Notes: generated from the sequence alone by a model not told the origin. A stretch of 64,000 nt of DNA from Gammaproteobacteria bacterium (GCA_018828385.1 JAHJVE010000007.1:62001-126000), one strand, 5' to 3'. Positions 18,103 through 26,585 are shown, counted from the stretch's first letter. Translations and numbers: made by a program.

Positions 18103-18848
18103 GTTGTTTTTTTGAGTTTGTAATTGATGGGTACGACGACTTGAATTTCGTTGGCCTCCAGTGCTTCGGGCAGCGGCGGCAGGCCGGCCAGGGCTTCGAG
18201 CATGGCCAGGGCATGCTGGTCGAGAACATCGAAGCCGCTCGAACGGTCGAGGACGACGCCGAGCAGGTTGCCCTTGCGCGCCACCTTCAGGCGCAGGCGC
18301 ACTTCGCCCTCCCAGCCGCGCATGGCGGCGACGCGCGGGTATTCCTGATGGCGGGCGAAGAGTTCGCCGAGGCGCTGGCGATAGCCGGCGAGGACTTCGC
18401 TTTGCGGGCGCTGCGGCGCGATGGCGGGGGCCGGCCGGGCGATTTCTGCAACCGGCGCGGAAACCGGCGCTGAAGCCTCGGCGGCCGGGGCGACGCTTTC
18501 GGCGGCCAGCGCCGATGACGGCGATGGCGCGTTTGCCGGCACGTTGGCCGGCCCGGCAGTCTGCGTCGCAGGCGGAACCATCCGCTCCCTGCGCCGTGTT
18601 TCCTGCCGGGCCTTCTGGGGGACGGCTGCCGGCGCCGGGGCGGGTTCGGCAACAGGTCCGGATTCGGTGACGGCGATCAGGCGGATCGACGCCAGTAGTG
18701 GTGGCAGGCTGACCGGGCCGTTCTTGCGCTCCCAGGACGTCAGCGCCAACAGCGAGCCGTGGAGCAGCACGGACAATCCCAGAATTGCCCAAAATTTCCG
18801 GTTGACCGCAGGAATGGCCGGCGCCTCGATGTTGGCCGGGGTGATCAC
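18099..18848 (-). CDS. tonB: TonB energy-transducing protein
   Basis: 249 residues. N-terminal membrane anchor (FWAILGLSVLLHGSLLAL), a long Pro/Ala-rich periplasmic spacer (residues about 65-155) and a TonB C-terminal domain with YPRVAAMRGWEGEVRLRLKV. It would couple the proton-motive force to the receptor encoded next to it. GTG start at 18848 overlaps the stop of the metallohydrolase gene (GTGA). No exbB/exbD are in the window. Residues AVNRKFWAI, just before and into the anchor, are encoded by a dispersed-repeat copy. Confidence 0.92.
   Translation of the reverse strand: MITPANIEAPAIPAVNRKFWAILGLSVLLHGSLLALTSWERKNGPVSLPPLLASIRLIAVTESGPVAEPAPAPAAVPQKARQETRRRERMVPPATQTAGPANVPANAPSPSSALAAESVAPAAEASAPVSAPVAEIARPAPAIAPQRPQSEVLAGYRQRLGELFARHQEYPRVAAMRGWEGEVRLRLKVARKGNLLGVVLDRSSGFDVLDQHALAMLEALAGLPPLPEALEANEIQVVVPINYKLKKTT
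18782..18815 (+). repeat. Dispersed 35-bp repeat, copy 6
   Basis: AATTGCCCAAAATTT then CCGGTTGACCGCAGGAAT, antisense within tonB, encoding the residues at the start of its membrane anchor. Confidence 0.88.
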
Positions 18849-19783
18849 GGTTTGGCTCCCAACGCCTGCAGTTCGGCGGCCGGGAAGAGATGGCCGACCG
18901 AGCGGCGATACTCGCTGGCGGCGACCGGCAGGCGGGCGAACTCGGCGGGCAGCGGGCGGGCCAGCACGTCGTTCATGTCCAGCCCGTCTTTCGCCGCCGA
19001 GCGCATGGCAGCGCTCAGCCAGGTCAGCCAGGCGCGCGTCTGGCGGATCGGGCCGGCATCGGCGCTCGGCACACCATGGCCGGGCAGCAGCACCTTGAAA
19101 CCGGTTTCGCGGGTCAGCGCTTCAAGCTGGTCGAGCGCCTTGAGCCAGTGGCCGACGTCGGCATGCGGCGTGGTCGGGGCGCGGCCGTTGAAGGCGAGGT
19201 CGCCAGCAAAGACGACGCCGCTGGCTGCATCGACGACGACCAGATCGGCGCCGGTATGACCGTCGAGGGCAACGAGGCGCAGGCGGCGGCCGGCGACTTC
19301 AACGATGCCGGCGCTCAGCGTCCGGCCAGGCAGCTGGACTTCGGTGCCCTTCATCCAGTCGCCGGACATCCGGTAGAGGTTCTCGGCAAAAGCATTGCCG
19401 TCGGCGGCGATGCCGTCGCGCGTTTCGGCCAGCGCGGCAATCGGCAGGTCGGCAAAAGCCTGGTTGCCGAGGAAGTGGTCGGGATGGTGGTGGGTGTTGA
19501 TGACCAGGGCGATGGGCTTGGCCGTGACCGCGGCAATCGCCCGCCGCATCTGCTGGCCGTAGCGCAGCGAGGGGCCGCTGTCGATGACGATGACGCCTTG
19601 CGGGGCGACGATGAAGGCAGTGTTGACGATGTTGCCGCCGTTGTCGGTGGTGAAGTCCTCGGTCTTGCCGATGAAGGCGTAGACGTTTTTGGCGATCGGC
19701 CTGGCGCTCAGCCGGTAGTCGAAATCGACCGCCTGAAGCTGGCCGGCAACGAGCAGGAGCAGGACACCGAGCAGGCGTTTCAC
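18845..19783 (-). CDS. Quinoprotein-associated zinc metallohydrolase (MBL fold)
   Basis: 312-residue exported metallo-beta-lactamase-fold protein with signal peptide MKRLLGVLLLLVAGQLQA. Zinc ligands appear in NTHHHPDHFLGN, ALDGHTGAD, VFAGDLAF and LLPGHG. It matches the SoxH-related group that accompanies PQQ-dependent dehydrogenases (quinoprotein relay system zinc metallohydrolase). The reaction is unknown. GTG start at 19783 overlaps the stop of the SoxYZ-like gene (GTGA); its stop overlaps the tonB start (GTGA). Confidence 0.9.
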   Translation of the reverse strand: MKRLLGVLLLLVAGQLQAVDFDYRLSARPIAKNVYAFIGKTEDFTTDNGGNIVNTAFIVAPQGVIVIDSGPSLRYGQQMRRAIAAVTAKPIALVINTHHHPDHFLGNQAFADLPIAALAETRDGIAADGNAFAENLYRMSGDWMKGTEVQLPGRTLSAGIVEVAGRRLRLVALDGHTGADLVVVDAASGVVFAGDLAFNGRAPTTPHADVGHWLKALDQLEALTRETGFKVLLPGHGVPSADAGPIRQTRAWLTWLSAAMRSAAKDGLDMNDVLARPLPAEFARLPVAASEYRRSVGHLFPAAELQALGAKP

Positions 19784-20550
19784 TGGTCTATCCTCGCCGT
19801 GAACGCGTTGCCGTTGTTGTCGCGGCCGGTTGCTTCAACCGGGCCGTCAGCACTGACGCGCTGCAGGGTGAACACCGGGTTTTCGCTGACCGGCTCGTAG
19901 GTCTGGACGCGCATGAGGCGCTTGCCGGCGGCGTCGGCGAAGTTGATTTCTTCAAGAAAGAAGGCCGGCGTGCCGGCAACCAGGCCAGTATCCATCGGAT
20001 GCACGATGCGCATGCGCAGGCGGCCGGCGTTCGGGCCATCGCTCCACTGGCGACCGCTCACTTCGTTGAGGCGCTGCTGCCATTCCTTCGAGCCGCCCGC
20101 CGCCGACGGTGCCGTGCAGCCGCCGCCCACCGTGTTCACCCACGTTCCGCCGACGTGCCAGACGCCATCGGCCGTGCGCACGGCAGCGCGAACCGGCGTC
20201 GATTGCTGCAGCTTGACGCGAAAGCCGAGGAAAGCCGGGGCATCTTCGGGGAAAAAACGCAGCACCTGGACGATGGGATTGAAATCTGCGAATACGACGA
20301 CTTCAGCCACCCCCGGCAAGGCCGTGGCGTCGACGGTGACCGGCACCTGCATCGGGTTTTCGGCGGTCGATGGCGCAATGACCTTGACGCGCGGATCGAA
20401 GAGTACCGGCGCCCCGGCCAGGAAAGCCTTCTGCATGTCCGACCAGCGCGCCGAATCGAGCGGATCGCCGCTCTCGCGCAAGGCTGCGGCCTCGGCCGGG
20501 GGCATCAAGGCCGCCAGCGCAATCGCCGCAATGGTCAGAGGGTATTTCAT
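19780..20550 (-). CDS. Quinoprotein dehydrogenase-associated SoxYZ-like carrier protein
   Basis: 256-residue exported protein, signal peptide MKYPLTIAAIALAALMPPAEA. The first half resembles SoxY (FDPRVKVIAPSTAENPMQVPV, FADFNPIVQVLRF) and carries a single Cys in VGGGCTAPSA, like the SoxY swinging-arm cysteine but internal because SoxZ is fused behind it (MRIVHPMDTG, FFLEEINFADAAG). This fused form is known from clusters for PQQ-dependent alcohol oxidation; its cargo is unknown. ATG 20550 is preceded by AGGAGCGAG. First gene of the overlapping operon. Confidence 0.9.
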   Translation of the reverse strand: MKYPLTIAAIALAALMPPAEAAALRESGDPLDSARWSDMQKAFLAGAPVLFDPRVKVIAPSTAENPMQVPVTVDATALPGVAEVVVFADFNPIVQVLRFFPEDAPAFLGFRVKLQQSTPVRAAVRTADGVWHVGGTWVNTVGGGCTAPSAAGGSKEWQQRLNEVSGRQWSDGPNAGRLRMRIVHPMDTGLVAGTPAFFLEEINFADAAGKRLMRVQTYEPVSENPVFTLQRVSADGPVEATGRDNNGNAFTARIDQ

Positions 20551-20646
20551 CGTTGTCTCGCTCCTGTTCGCCCTGTGGTCTGCTTCGAAATTAACGGAAC
20601 TCAATGAAGGCGCCGGATTTGTGTTCCTGGCTAGGCGCGAACCACA

Positions 20647-20666
20647 GCGATAGCCAACGCTATCGC
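20647..20666. repeat. Perfect inverted repeat (hairpin/operator candidate)
   Basis: GCGATAGC-CAAC-GCTATCGC: 8-bp arms, 4-base loop, no T-run, 97 bp upstream of the SoxYZ-like gene. Could be an operator for a dimeric regulator. Confidence 0.6.
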
Positions 20667-20986
20667 GAGGATGAGCAACGACGCCAGGGACGCAAAGACA
20701 AGCTTTCATGTTTCGCTAATTGCGAAGCAGACCACTCAAGGCTGTTTGAAAAGGAGTGTGCAAAGCGCGTGCCAAGATCGGAGCATTTCGGGCAATCGCT
20801 GATCTGGCGGGCAAAGGCGGCGTGACCCAGCACACTGTCACAGCGCCTGAACAACCCGGGTGTGCAACTTTGGAGCAGATGGTGACTATTGGAACAGGCC
20901 GCCCGGGCGCCGCCCTGCTCCACGCTAAAAGCCCGAAATGCCGCCATCCGCCCCGTAAACAGGAGCGCCGGGCATTCCGGCCCGGC

Positions 20987-21003
20987 TTGGCACAGCCCTT
21001 GCA
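20987..21003 (+). promoter_or_regulatory. Sigma-54 promoter of the lanthanide-type PQQ dehydrogenase gene
   Basis: TTGGCACAGCCCTTGCA: -24 GG at 20989-20990 and -12 GC at 21001-21002, exactly ten bases apart, matching TGGCAC-N5-TTGCA. The predicted start site is about 120 bp before the ATG at 21134. Confidence 0.8.
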
Positions 21004-21133
21004 GATTGTGTTCCCTGCCAGCGAGCCGGTTCAGGGAATGGAGGTGGCTCGCCAGCATGTCATTCCACGCGGTCGGGCCGTGTTCAGCACGGTTTTCCGC
21101 GTTGGAACCATCGGAAAATCAAGGAGACAATCC

Positions 21134-22918
21134 ATGCATAGTCATACCCCCTTCAAGCGGAGCGTACTTACTCTCGCGCTTCTGACGGCCGCTGCCTTTG
21201 CCGGCAGCCCGGCCAGCGCCGGTGTCACCGACGCCGACATCCTCAACGACGCCAAGACGCCCGGCGACGTGGTCAGCTTCGGCCTCGGCACCCAAGGTCA
21301 GCGTTTCAGCCCGTCCACCCAGATCAACACCAAGTCGGTGAAGAACCTGGTCCCGGCCTGGTCGATGTCCTTCGGCGGCGAAAAGCAGCGCGGTCAGGAA
21401 TCGCAACCGGTCATCGCCAACGGCAAGATGTTCGTGACCGCCTCCTACAGCCGCCTGTTCGCCATCGACGTCAAGACCGGCAAGAAGCTGTGGAAGTACG
21501 AGCACCGCCTGCCGGACGGCATCATGCCGTGCTGCGACGTGATCAACCGCGGCGCCGCCCTGTATGACAACCTGGTCATCTTCGCCACGCTGGATGCCCA
21601 GCTGGTCGCCATGAACCAGGACACCGGCAAGGTCGTCTGGAAAGAAAAGCTCGGTGACTATGCCGCCGGCTACTCTGCCTCCGCCGCCCCGATCATCGCC
21701 AAGGGCAAGCTGATCACCGGCATCTCCGGTGGCGAATTCGGCGCTGTCGGCCGCATCGACGCCCGCGATCCGAAGACCGGCAAGCTGATCTGGTCGCGTC
21801 CGACCGTCGAAGGCCACATGGGCTATCGCTACGACGCCGACGGCAAGGCCATGGAAAACGGCATCTCCGGCACCCTCAACGCCACCTGGTCGGGCGACCT
21901 CTGGCAAACCGGCGGTGCAGCGACCTGGAACGGCGCTACCTACGATCCGGAAACCAACCTGATCTTCGCCGGTACCGGCAACCCGGCCCCGTGGAACAGC
22001 CACCTGCGTCCGGGTGACAACCTCTTCTCGTCCTCTACCGTCGCCATCGACGCCGACACCGGCAAGATCGCCTGGCACTTCCAGGGCACCCCGCACGATG
22101 GCTGGGACTTTGACGGCGTGAACGAATTCGTTTCCTTCGACTACAAGGATCCGAAGACCGGCAAGATCATCAAGGCTGGCGCCAAGGCCGACCGCAACGG
22201 CTTCTTCTTCGTTAACAACCGGACCAACGGCAAGCTCCTCGGCGCCTACCCGTTCGTCAAGAAGATTACCTGGGCTACCGGCTTCAACCTCGAAACGGGC
22301 CGTCCGAACTACATCGAAGAAGGCCGTCCGGGTGACCCGACCGCCAGCGCCGATGGCAAGAAGGGCAAGGTCGTCTTCTCGGCTCCGTCCTTCCTCGGCG
22401 GCAAGAACCAGCAGCAAATGGCCTACAGCCCGCAAACCGGCCTCTTCTACGTGCCGGCTAACGAGTGGTCGATGGACATCTGGAACGAACCCGTTTCCTA
22501 CAAGAAGGGCGCTGCTTACCTCGGCGCCGGCTTCACCATCAAGGCTCTGAACGACGACTACATCGGCGCCCTGCGCGCCATCGATCCGCAGACCGGCAAG
22601 ATCGTCTGGGAAAACAAGAACTACGCTCCGCTCTGGGGCGGCGTCCTGACCACCGCTGGCGGTCTGGTTTTCTACGGCACCCCGGAAGGCTACCTGAAGG
22701 GTCTTGATGCCAAGACCGGCAAGGAACTGTGGTCGTTCAACGTCGGTACCGGCATCGTTGCACCGCCGGTCAGCTGGGAACAGGATGGCGAGCAGATGAT
22801 CGCCGTGACGACCGGCTGGGGCGGCGCCGTTCCGCTCTGGGGCGGCGACGTGGCCAAGCGCGTGAACTTCCTCGAACAGGGCGGTTCGGTGTGGGTCTTC
22901 AAGCTGCACAAGGGTTAA
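21134..22918 (+). CDS. PQQ-dependent alcohol dehydrogenase, lanthanide (XoxF/PedH/ExaF-like) type
   Basis: 594-residue periplasmic quinoprotein with signal peptide ending PASA, eight-bladed propeller and the adjacent-cysteine motif GIMPCCDV that contacts PQQ. It oxidises primary alcohols and passes electrons to cytochrome c. Metal-site residues agree with the lanthanide type: Glu in GGEFGAVG, Asn in GTGNPAPWN, catalytic Asp325 and the extra Asp327 in DGWDFDG; calcium enzymes have Ala, Ser or Thr at the last position. ATG 21134 has AAGGAG 9 bp before it. Transcribed from a sigma-54 promoter. Codon use suggests high expression. Methanol versus longer alcohols cannot be decided here. Confidence 0.92.
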   Translation: MHSHTPFKRSVLTLALLTAAAFAGSPASAGVTDADILNDAKTPGDVVSFGLGTQGQRFSPSTQINTKSVKNLVPAWSMSFGGEKQRGQESQPVIANGKMFVTASYSRLFAIDVKTGKKLWKYEHRLPDGIMPCCDVINRGAALYDNLVIFATLDAQLVAMNQDTGKVVWKEKLGDYAAGYSASAAPIIAKGKLITGISGGEFGAVGRIDARDPKTGKLIWSRPTVEGHMGYRYDADGKAMENGISGTLNATWSGDLWQTGGAATWNGATYDPETNLIFAGTGNPAPWNSHLRPGDNLFSSSTVAIDADTGKIAWHFQGTPHDGWDFDGVNEFVSFDYKDPKTGKIIKAGAKADRNGFFFVNNRTNGKLLGAYPFVKKITWATGFNLETGRPNYIEEGRPGDPTASADGKKGKVVFSAPSFLGGKNQQQMAYSPQTGLFYVPANEWSMDIWNEPVSYKKGAAYLGAGFTIKALNDDYIGALRAIDPQTGKIVWENKNYAPLWGGVLTTAGGLVFYGTPEGYLKGLDAKTGKELWSFNVGTGIVAPPVSWEQDGEQMIAVTTGWGGAVPLWGGDVAKRVNFLEQGGSVWVFKLHKG

Positions 22919-22930
22919 TTTGAAGTTAGG

Positions 22931-22989
22931 TCGGGCGCTTCGGCGCCCGATTGAAACGGCGCGACGGCTTCGGCCCTCGCGCCGTTTTT
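22931..22989 (+). terminator. Double-hairpin terminator after the lanthanide-type dehydrogenase
   Basis: First hairpin TCGGGCGC-TTCG-GCGCCCGA (22931-22950); second ACGGCGCGA/TCGCGCCGT (22956-22984) followed by TTTTC. The second has intrinsic-terminator form. Confidence 0.8.
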
Positions 22990-22990
22990 C

Positions 22991-23025
22991 GTTTTTGGAC
23001 ATTTTCCCCGGTTGACCGTGGGAAT
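22991..23025 (+). repeat. Dispersed 35-bp repeat, copy 7
   Basis: TTTTTGGACATTTTCC then CCGGTTGACCGTGGGAAT; directly follows the terminator. Confidence 0.85.
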
Positions 23026-23059
23026 GCATCGCGCCGTGGCTGGGTAATCGCACGAATAC

Positions 23060-23103
23060 CCACTCCCTCCCCTTCAAGGGGAGGGCTGAGGTGGGGATGG
23101 GGT
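23060..23103. repeat. Palindromic element of the widespread SPPLEGEG type
   Basis: CTCCCTCCCCTTCAAGGGGAGGG followed by TGAGGTGGGGATGGGG. The centre CCCTCCCCTT-GGGGAGGG is a near palindrome. Elements with this sequence, often mistranslated as HLSPPLEGEG, are scattered through many proteobacterial genomes; single copy here. Confidence 0.6.
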
Positions 23104-23293
23104 AAAACTGGCCGGAACATGGCACCAAATACGTGGGTTTACTCACCCATCCCCCTGACAAAGCCACTAAGCAACCGACTAAGCCGCCAAACAACGGCAG
23201 CCAAGTCTCTGCTTATCCCGACCTCACCCTTGTCCATAGGATACCGGCCCTGCGGGCCATAAGGGAGGAGAAGATGCGTCCCACATTTGTCTG

Positions 23294-23328
23294 GTTTTTG
23301 GCCAAAAAAATTCTGGTTGACCGCAGAA
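23294..23328 (+). repeat. Dispersed 35-bp repeat, copy 8
   Basis: TTTTTGGCCAAAAAAATT then CTGGTTGACCGCAGAA; ends directly at the 3' end of the cytochrome gene. Confidence 0.8.
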
Positions 23329-23330
23329 GC

Positions 23331-23789
23331 TCACTTGCTTGCTTCAGCCCGCGACTCGAAAAATACCTGAATGGCCCAGGCCAGTTCCTGCTTGAGTACG
23401 CCCTGCCACGGCGGCATGTGGGTGACGCCGACGATGATCTTGCCTTTGCGCACGCTCTTGGCGAACCAGGCATCGTTGTCGCGCCTGCAGGCGGCGTTCA
23501 GCTCGGCGTCGCTGATCCGTTTGCAAAAACGGTTGAGATTGCGCAGGTCGGGGGCCGGGGCAGCATTGGTGCTGGCGTCGGCGCCGTGGCAGCGGGCGCA
23601 GGCCTGGTTGTAGGCCTGCTGGCCGATGGCCAGAGCGACCGGGTTGCCGCGGTAGGGGTTTTCAGACAGCCAGGTGGCGCCGAGCGGCGGCAGACCGTCG
23701 GCTTCGACCGCCGGGGCGACGGCCACTTCGTTGGCCGCGGCCAAGCTTGAAAGAAACGCGGTGAATAACACGACGAGCAGTTTCTGCAT
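23331..23789 (-). CDS. Periplasmic cytochrome c, PedF-like
   Basis: 152-residue class I cytochrome c with signal peptide MQKLLVVLFTAFLSSLAAA. Haem-binding motif CARCH; the distal Met is probably in THMPPW. The stretch WLSENPYRGNPVALAIGQQAYNQ parallels the PedF cytochrome at 41044 (WLKSNPYRGNKTAIAIGSSAFNQ), so the two are paralogues. It should accept electrons from a PQQ alcohol dehydrogenase. Its start is 2 bp after the pentapeptide gene, forming a unit with it and the calcium-type dehydrogenase. Two extra Cys (FCKR, AACRR) may form a disulfide. Confidence 0.9.
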   Translation of the reverse strand: MQKLLVVLFTAFLSSLAAANEVAVAPAVEADGLPPLGATWLSENPYRGNPVALAIGQQAYNQACARCHGADASTNAAPAPDLRNLNRFCKRISDAELNAACRRDNDAWFAKSVRKGKIIVGVTHMPPWQGVLKQELAWAIQVFFESRAEASK

Positions 23790-23791
23790 GG

Positions 23792-24361
23792 TTATTCCCA
23801 GTCGGTCGGGCAGCCGGTGCAGCCCTCAAAATCGGCATCGTGAAATACCGCGAAACGGCGATAGGTGCCGGAAAGGTTGGCCTGCCGGAAGTTGACCGTG
23901 AAGAATTTGGTCTCCTGCAGGTTGGCGTTGGTCAGGCGGGCACCGACAAACCAGGCAAAATTGGCTTTCGCCGCTTCCAGGTTGGCGGCGGTCAGGTCGG
24001 CATTGGTGAAATCGGTACGGAACAGGCGGGCGAATTCGAGATCGGCACCGATCAATTTGGCGCCGCGAAAGGTCGCCGTCGGCGCACTGAGCTTGCTCAG
24101 CCTGGCGCCACTCAGGTCGGCGCCATCGAGATTGGCTCCGGCCAGGTTGGCGCCGCGCAGATCGGCCCGCGCCAGTTGGGCGCCGCTGAGGTCGGCTCCG
24201 GCCAGGTTCTGGCCGGCCAGATTGGCGTGGCGCAGGTCGGCCCCCGGACAGCGGGTATGCGGCCAGATGCCGCAGCCGTTGATGACCAGCGGCACAAAGG
24301 GTTCGCCGGCGATTGCTACGGTCGACCCGAAAAAAAGGGCAAAAATGAAATGTCTGGGCAT
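23792..24361 (-). CDS. Exported pentapeptide-repeat protein
   Basis: 189 residues: signal peptide (FIFALFFGSTVAIAG), a short GCGIWPHTRCPG segment and then about 20 A(D/N)Lxx pentapeptides (ADLRHANLAGQNLAGADLSG and so on) predicted to form a right-handed quadrilateral beta-helix, ending FEGCTGCPTDWE. Function in the periplasm unknown; pentapeptide proteins are seen with some PQQ-dehydrogenase clusters. Much of the signal peptide is encoded by a dispersed-repeat copy, suggesting that the element created or replaced the export signal. Confidence 0.88.
   Translation of the reverse strand: MPRHFIFALFFGSTVAIAGEPFVPLVINGCGIWPHTRCPGADLRHANLAGQNLAGADLSGAQLARADLRGANLAGANLDGADLSGARLSKLSAPTATFRGAKLIGADLEFARLFRTDFTNADLTAANLEAAKANFAWFVGARLTNANLQETKFFTVNFRQANLSGTYRRFAVFHDADFEGCTGCPTDWE
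24312..24346 (-). repeat. Dispersed 35-bp repeat, copy 9
   Basis: Minus strand TTTTTGCCCTTTTTTTCG then GGTCGACCGTAGCAAT; lies in frame inside the signal-peptide codons of the pentapeptide gene. Confidence 0.85.
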
Positions 24362-24453
24362 CGTTGTCGCTCGAAAATCGATTCAAACCAAATCATTCCC
24401 AGGCTGAGCCAGCGTCCATGCAGCGCTGACCCAGCCTTGCTTGCGGGCAATCC

Positions 24454-24477
24454 GCAGGCCGGGGGAATCCGGCCTGC
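24454..24477 (-). terminator. Hairpin after the calcium-type dehydrogenase gene
   Basis: Perfect 9-bp stem GCAGGCCGG/CCGGCCTGC with a 6-base loop, 30 bp past the stop. No T-run; may reduce read-through into the pentapeptide gene. Confidence 0.45.
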
Positions 24478-24506
24478 AGCGGGAACGGTTGAAGCGAAAT
24501 GCTCGC

Positions 24507-26375
24507 TCAGTTCTTCAGCGACTTCGGCAGCTTGAAGACCCACATCGAGCCGCCCTGGGTGACCTGCTTGGTCAGTTCGGCCATGTCGCCACCCCACAGC
24601 GGCACGGCGCCGCCGTAGCCGGACTGGATGCCGACAAACTGTTCGCCATCCATTTCCCAGGTGATCGGCACGGAAACCACGCCGGAGCCGGTCTGGAACT
24701 TCCACAGCTCCTTGCCGTTCCTGGCGTCGAAGGCCTTGACGTAGCCGTCGGAGGTGCCGGTGAACAACAGGCCGCCAGCGGTGGTCATGGTGCCGGCCCA
24801 GAGCGGGAATTTCTCCTTGTGCTCCCAGACGATCTTGCCGGTCTTCGGGTCGAGGGCGCGCAGGGTGCCAACATGGTCGTCGTACAGACGCTTGATGCGG
24901 AAGCCCTGGCCGAGGTAGGCGGAACCGGCCTTGTAGGTCAGTTTTTCGGTCCAGTAATCCATCGCCCAGTGGTTGGCCGGGATGTAGAACAGCTCGGTCT
25001 GCTGGCTGTAGCTCATCGGCATCCAGTTGGTGCCGCCGAGGAAAGGCGGCGAAACGTAGACGGTATCGCCCTTGTCGGCGCCCGCCTTGGGGGCCGGCGG
25101 GCGGTTGCCCTTTTCGATCGGCTTGCCGGTCTTGAGGTCGAAACCGGACGCCCAGGTAATGCCGTCAACGAACGGCCAGGCGCCGATCAGCGAGGTTGGC
25201 TTGTTCGGGTAGCCGGCGCCCTTGGCCAGTTTTTCGCGGTCGGTAACGAAGAAGAAGCCGTTGCGGTCGGCGTGGGCCGAGGCCTTGATCAGCTTGCCGC
25301 TCTTTGGATCCTTGTACTCGAAGAGAACCACCGAGTTGTTGCCGGAGAAGTCCCAGGCATCGTTCGGCGTGTGCTGGTAGAAGCCCTTGAGCTCGCCGCT
25401 GCTGGCGTCGACATAGGCCTGGCCGGAGGTGAACAGGCTGTCCCAGTTGCGCGGGTCGTCGCCTTCCTTGGTCCGGTGCCAGGTATTCCACGGTGCCGGG
25501 TTGCCGGCACCGATGACCACGGTGTTGTTATCGACGTCGAAGCTCGCCGTCTGCCACGGCGCACCACCGCCGTGGTTCCAGGCATCGACCAGCTTGCCAT
25601 CCTTGTCGCGCGGCCACGAAGGCGCCTTGGCGTCGCCGGTGGTGACACTTTCCTTGCCGTTCAGGCGGCCCATGTGGCCTTCGACCAGCGGCCGCGCCCA
25701 GACTTCCTCGCCGGTATCCGGATCGCGCGCAAACAGCCAGCCGACAACGCCGAACTCGTCACCCGAAGAACCATGCACCAGCAGCATCTTGCCGCTCTTC
25801 TGATCCTTCACGACAAACGGCGCGCCGGTCATCGTGTAGCCGATCTTGTGGTCGCCGAACTTCTTCTTCCAGACGACCTTGCCGGTGTCCTTGTTGAGCG
25901 CCACGATGCTGGCGTCGAGCGTGCCGAAGAAAATCTTGTCGCCGTAGATGGCCGGGCCGCGATTGACCACGTCGCAGCAGGGGCGGATGTCTTCCGGCAG
26001 ACGCGCTTCGTACTCCCACAGGCGCTTGCCGCTCCTGGCGTCGATCGCGAAAATGCGCGAATACGACGAGGTGATATAGATGACGCCATCGTGCACCAGC
26101 GCCTGGCCTTCCTGGCCGCGCTGCTTCTCGCCGCCGAAGGAGAAACTCCAGGCCGGCACCAGATGATCGACGTTTTTCGTGTTGATCCGGGTCAGCGGGC
26201 TGTAGCGCTGGGCCTTCATGCCGAGGCCGTAGGACAGCACATCGCCGGTCGTCTTGTCGTCGTTGAGAATATCCTCCCAGCTCACCGCCTTGCTGGCCAT
26301 GGCCGGCGTGCAGAAAGTGGCCGCAAGCAATGCGGCAAGGAGGGTCTGGCGGGGGGTGAAGCGGATCGGTTCCAT
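24507..26375 (-). CDS. PQQ-dependent alcohol dehydrogenase, calcium (ExaA/PedE-like) type
   Basis: 622-residue periplasmic quinoprotein: signal peptide TLLAALLAATFCTPAMA, eight-bladed propeller, adjacent cysteines in DIRPCCDVVNRG, metal-site GDEFGVVG and GAGNPAPWN, catalytic Asp342 in NDAWDFSG. The residue two after the catalytic Asp is Ser344, as in Ca-dependent enzymes, not the Asp of the lanthanide type. Oxidises primary alcohols. AGGAGACGAAAG precedes ATG 26375. Divergent from a two-component system (26586-28516) that probably controls it; no sigma-54 promoter was found upstream. Downstream: pentapeptide protein and cytochrome c. Confidence 0.93.
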   Translation of the reverse strand: MEPIRFTPRQTLLAALLAATFCTPAMASKAVSWEDILNDDKTTGDVLSYGLGMKAQRYSPLTRINTKNVDHLVPAWSFSFGGEKQRGQEGQALVHDGVIYITSSYSRIFAIDARSGKRLWEYEARLPEDIRPCCDVVNRGPAIYGDKIFFGTLDASIVALNKDTGKVVWKKKFGDHKIGYTMTGAPFVVKDQKSGKMLLVHGSSGDEFGVVGWLFARDPDTGEEVWARPLVEGHMGRLNGKESVTTGDAKAPSWPRDKDGKLVDAWNHGGGAPWQTASFDVDNNTVVIGAGNPAPWNTWHRTKEGDDPRNWDSLFTSGQAYVDASSGELKGFYQHTPNDAWDFSGNNSVVLFEYKDPKSGKLIKASAHADRNGFFFVTDREKLAKGAGYPNKPTSLIGAWPFVDGITWASGFDLKTGKPIEKGNRPPAPKAGADKGDTVYVSPPFLGGTNWMPMSYSQQTELFYIPANHWAMDYWTEKLTYKAGSAYLGQGFRIKRLYDDHVGTLRALDPKTGKIVWEHKEKFPLWAGTMTTAGGLLFTGTSDGYVKAFDARNGKELWKFQTGSGVVSVPITWEMDGEQFVGIQSGYGGAVPLWGGDMAELTKQVTQGGSMWVFKLPKSLKN

Positions 26376-26585
26376 GTTTTCTTTCGTCTCCTGAATAGTG
26401 TCTTTGCTCTCCCGAGGGGCCCGGGTGGCCTGCCCTGATCGACAGACGAGCCGAGTATAGGAAGCGAAATCGCCCGCAGTCTCGGGACAAGCTCCCCGCC
26501 AAACCGGGAAATTTTCCCGAGGGCAAGGCAAGCCGGTACGAAACCTGCTGAATCCATGGCATCTCGGGGAAAACAAAGGTCAGGC

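Larger units (their letters stand above)
20551..21133. other. Long divergent intergenic control region upstream of the lanthanide-type PQQ dehydrogenase
   Basis: 583 bp with no convincing gene. It contains a perfect 8-bp hairpin (20647-20666), an inverted repeat TTCGC-N5-GCGAA (20712-20726), a strong sigma-54 promoter (20987-21003) and an untranslated leader of about 120 bp. Room for enhancer sites lies upstream of the promoter. Confidence 0.65.
22919..23330. other. Intergenic region with terminator and repeats
   Basis: 412 bp between the convergent PQQ dehydrogenase and cytochrome c genes. Holds two hairpins, dispersed-repeat copies 7 and 8 (22991-23025, 23294-23328) and a palindromic element around 23060-23103. 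No gene was seen. Confidence 0.7.

Noticed and set aside
20756-21133. Upstream in-frame extension of the PQQ dehydrogenase ORF
   Set aside because: The signal peptide and AAGGAG site place the start at 21134; the extension contains the sigma-54 promoter.
21119-23194. 691-codon open frame opposite the lanthanide-type dehydrogenase
   Set aside because: Antisense to a gene with strong codon bias; it also runs through a terminator and repeats.
22926-23262. Small open frames around the SPPLEGEG element
   Set aside because: Translation of a known type of palindromic repeat plus dispersed repeats, not genes.
24112-24297. Regular roughly 15-base periodicity as a CRISPR or tandem repeat
   Set aside because: Explained by pentapeptide codons (AxLxx) in the protein; no spacers.
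24441-26438. 665-codon open frame opposite the calcium-type PQQ dehydrogenase
   Set aside because: Mirror of a conserved gene; repetitive low-complexity protein without homology signals.
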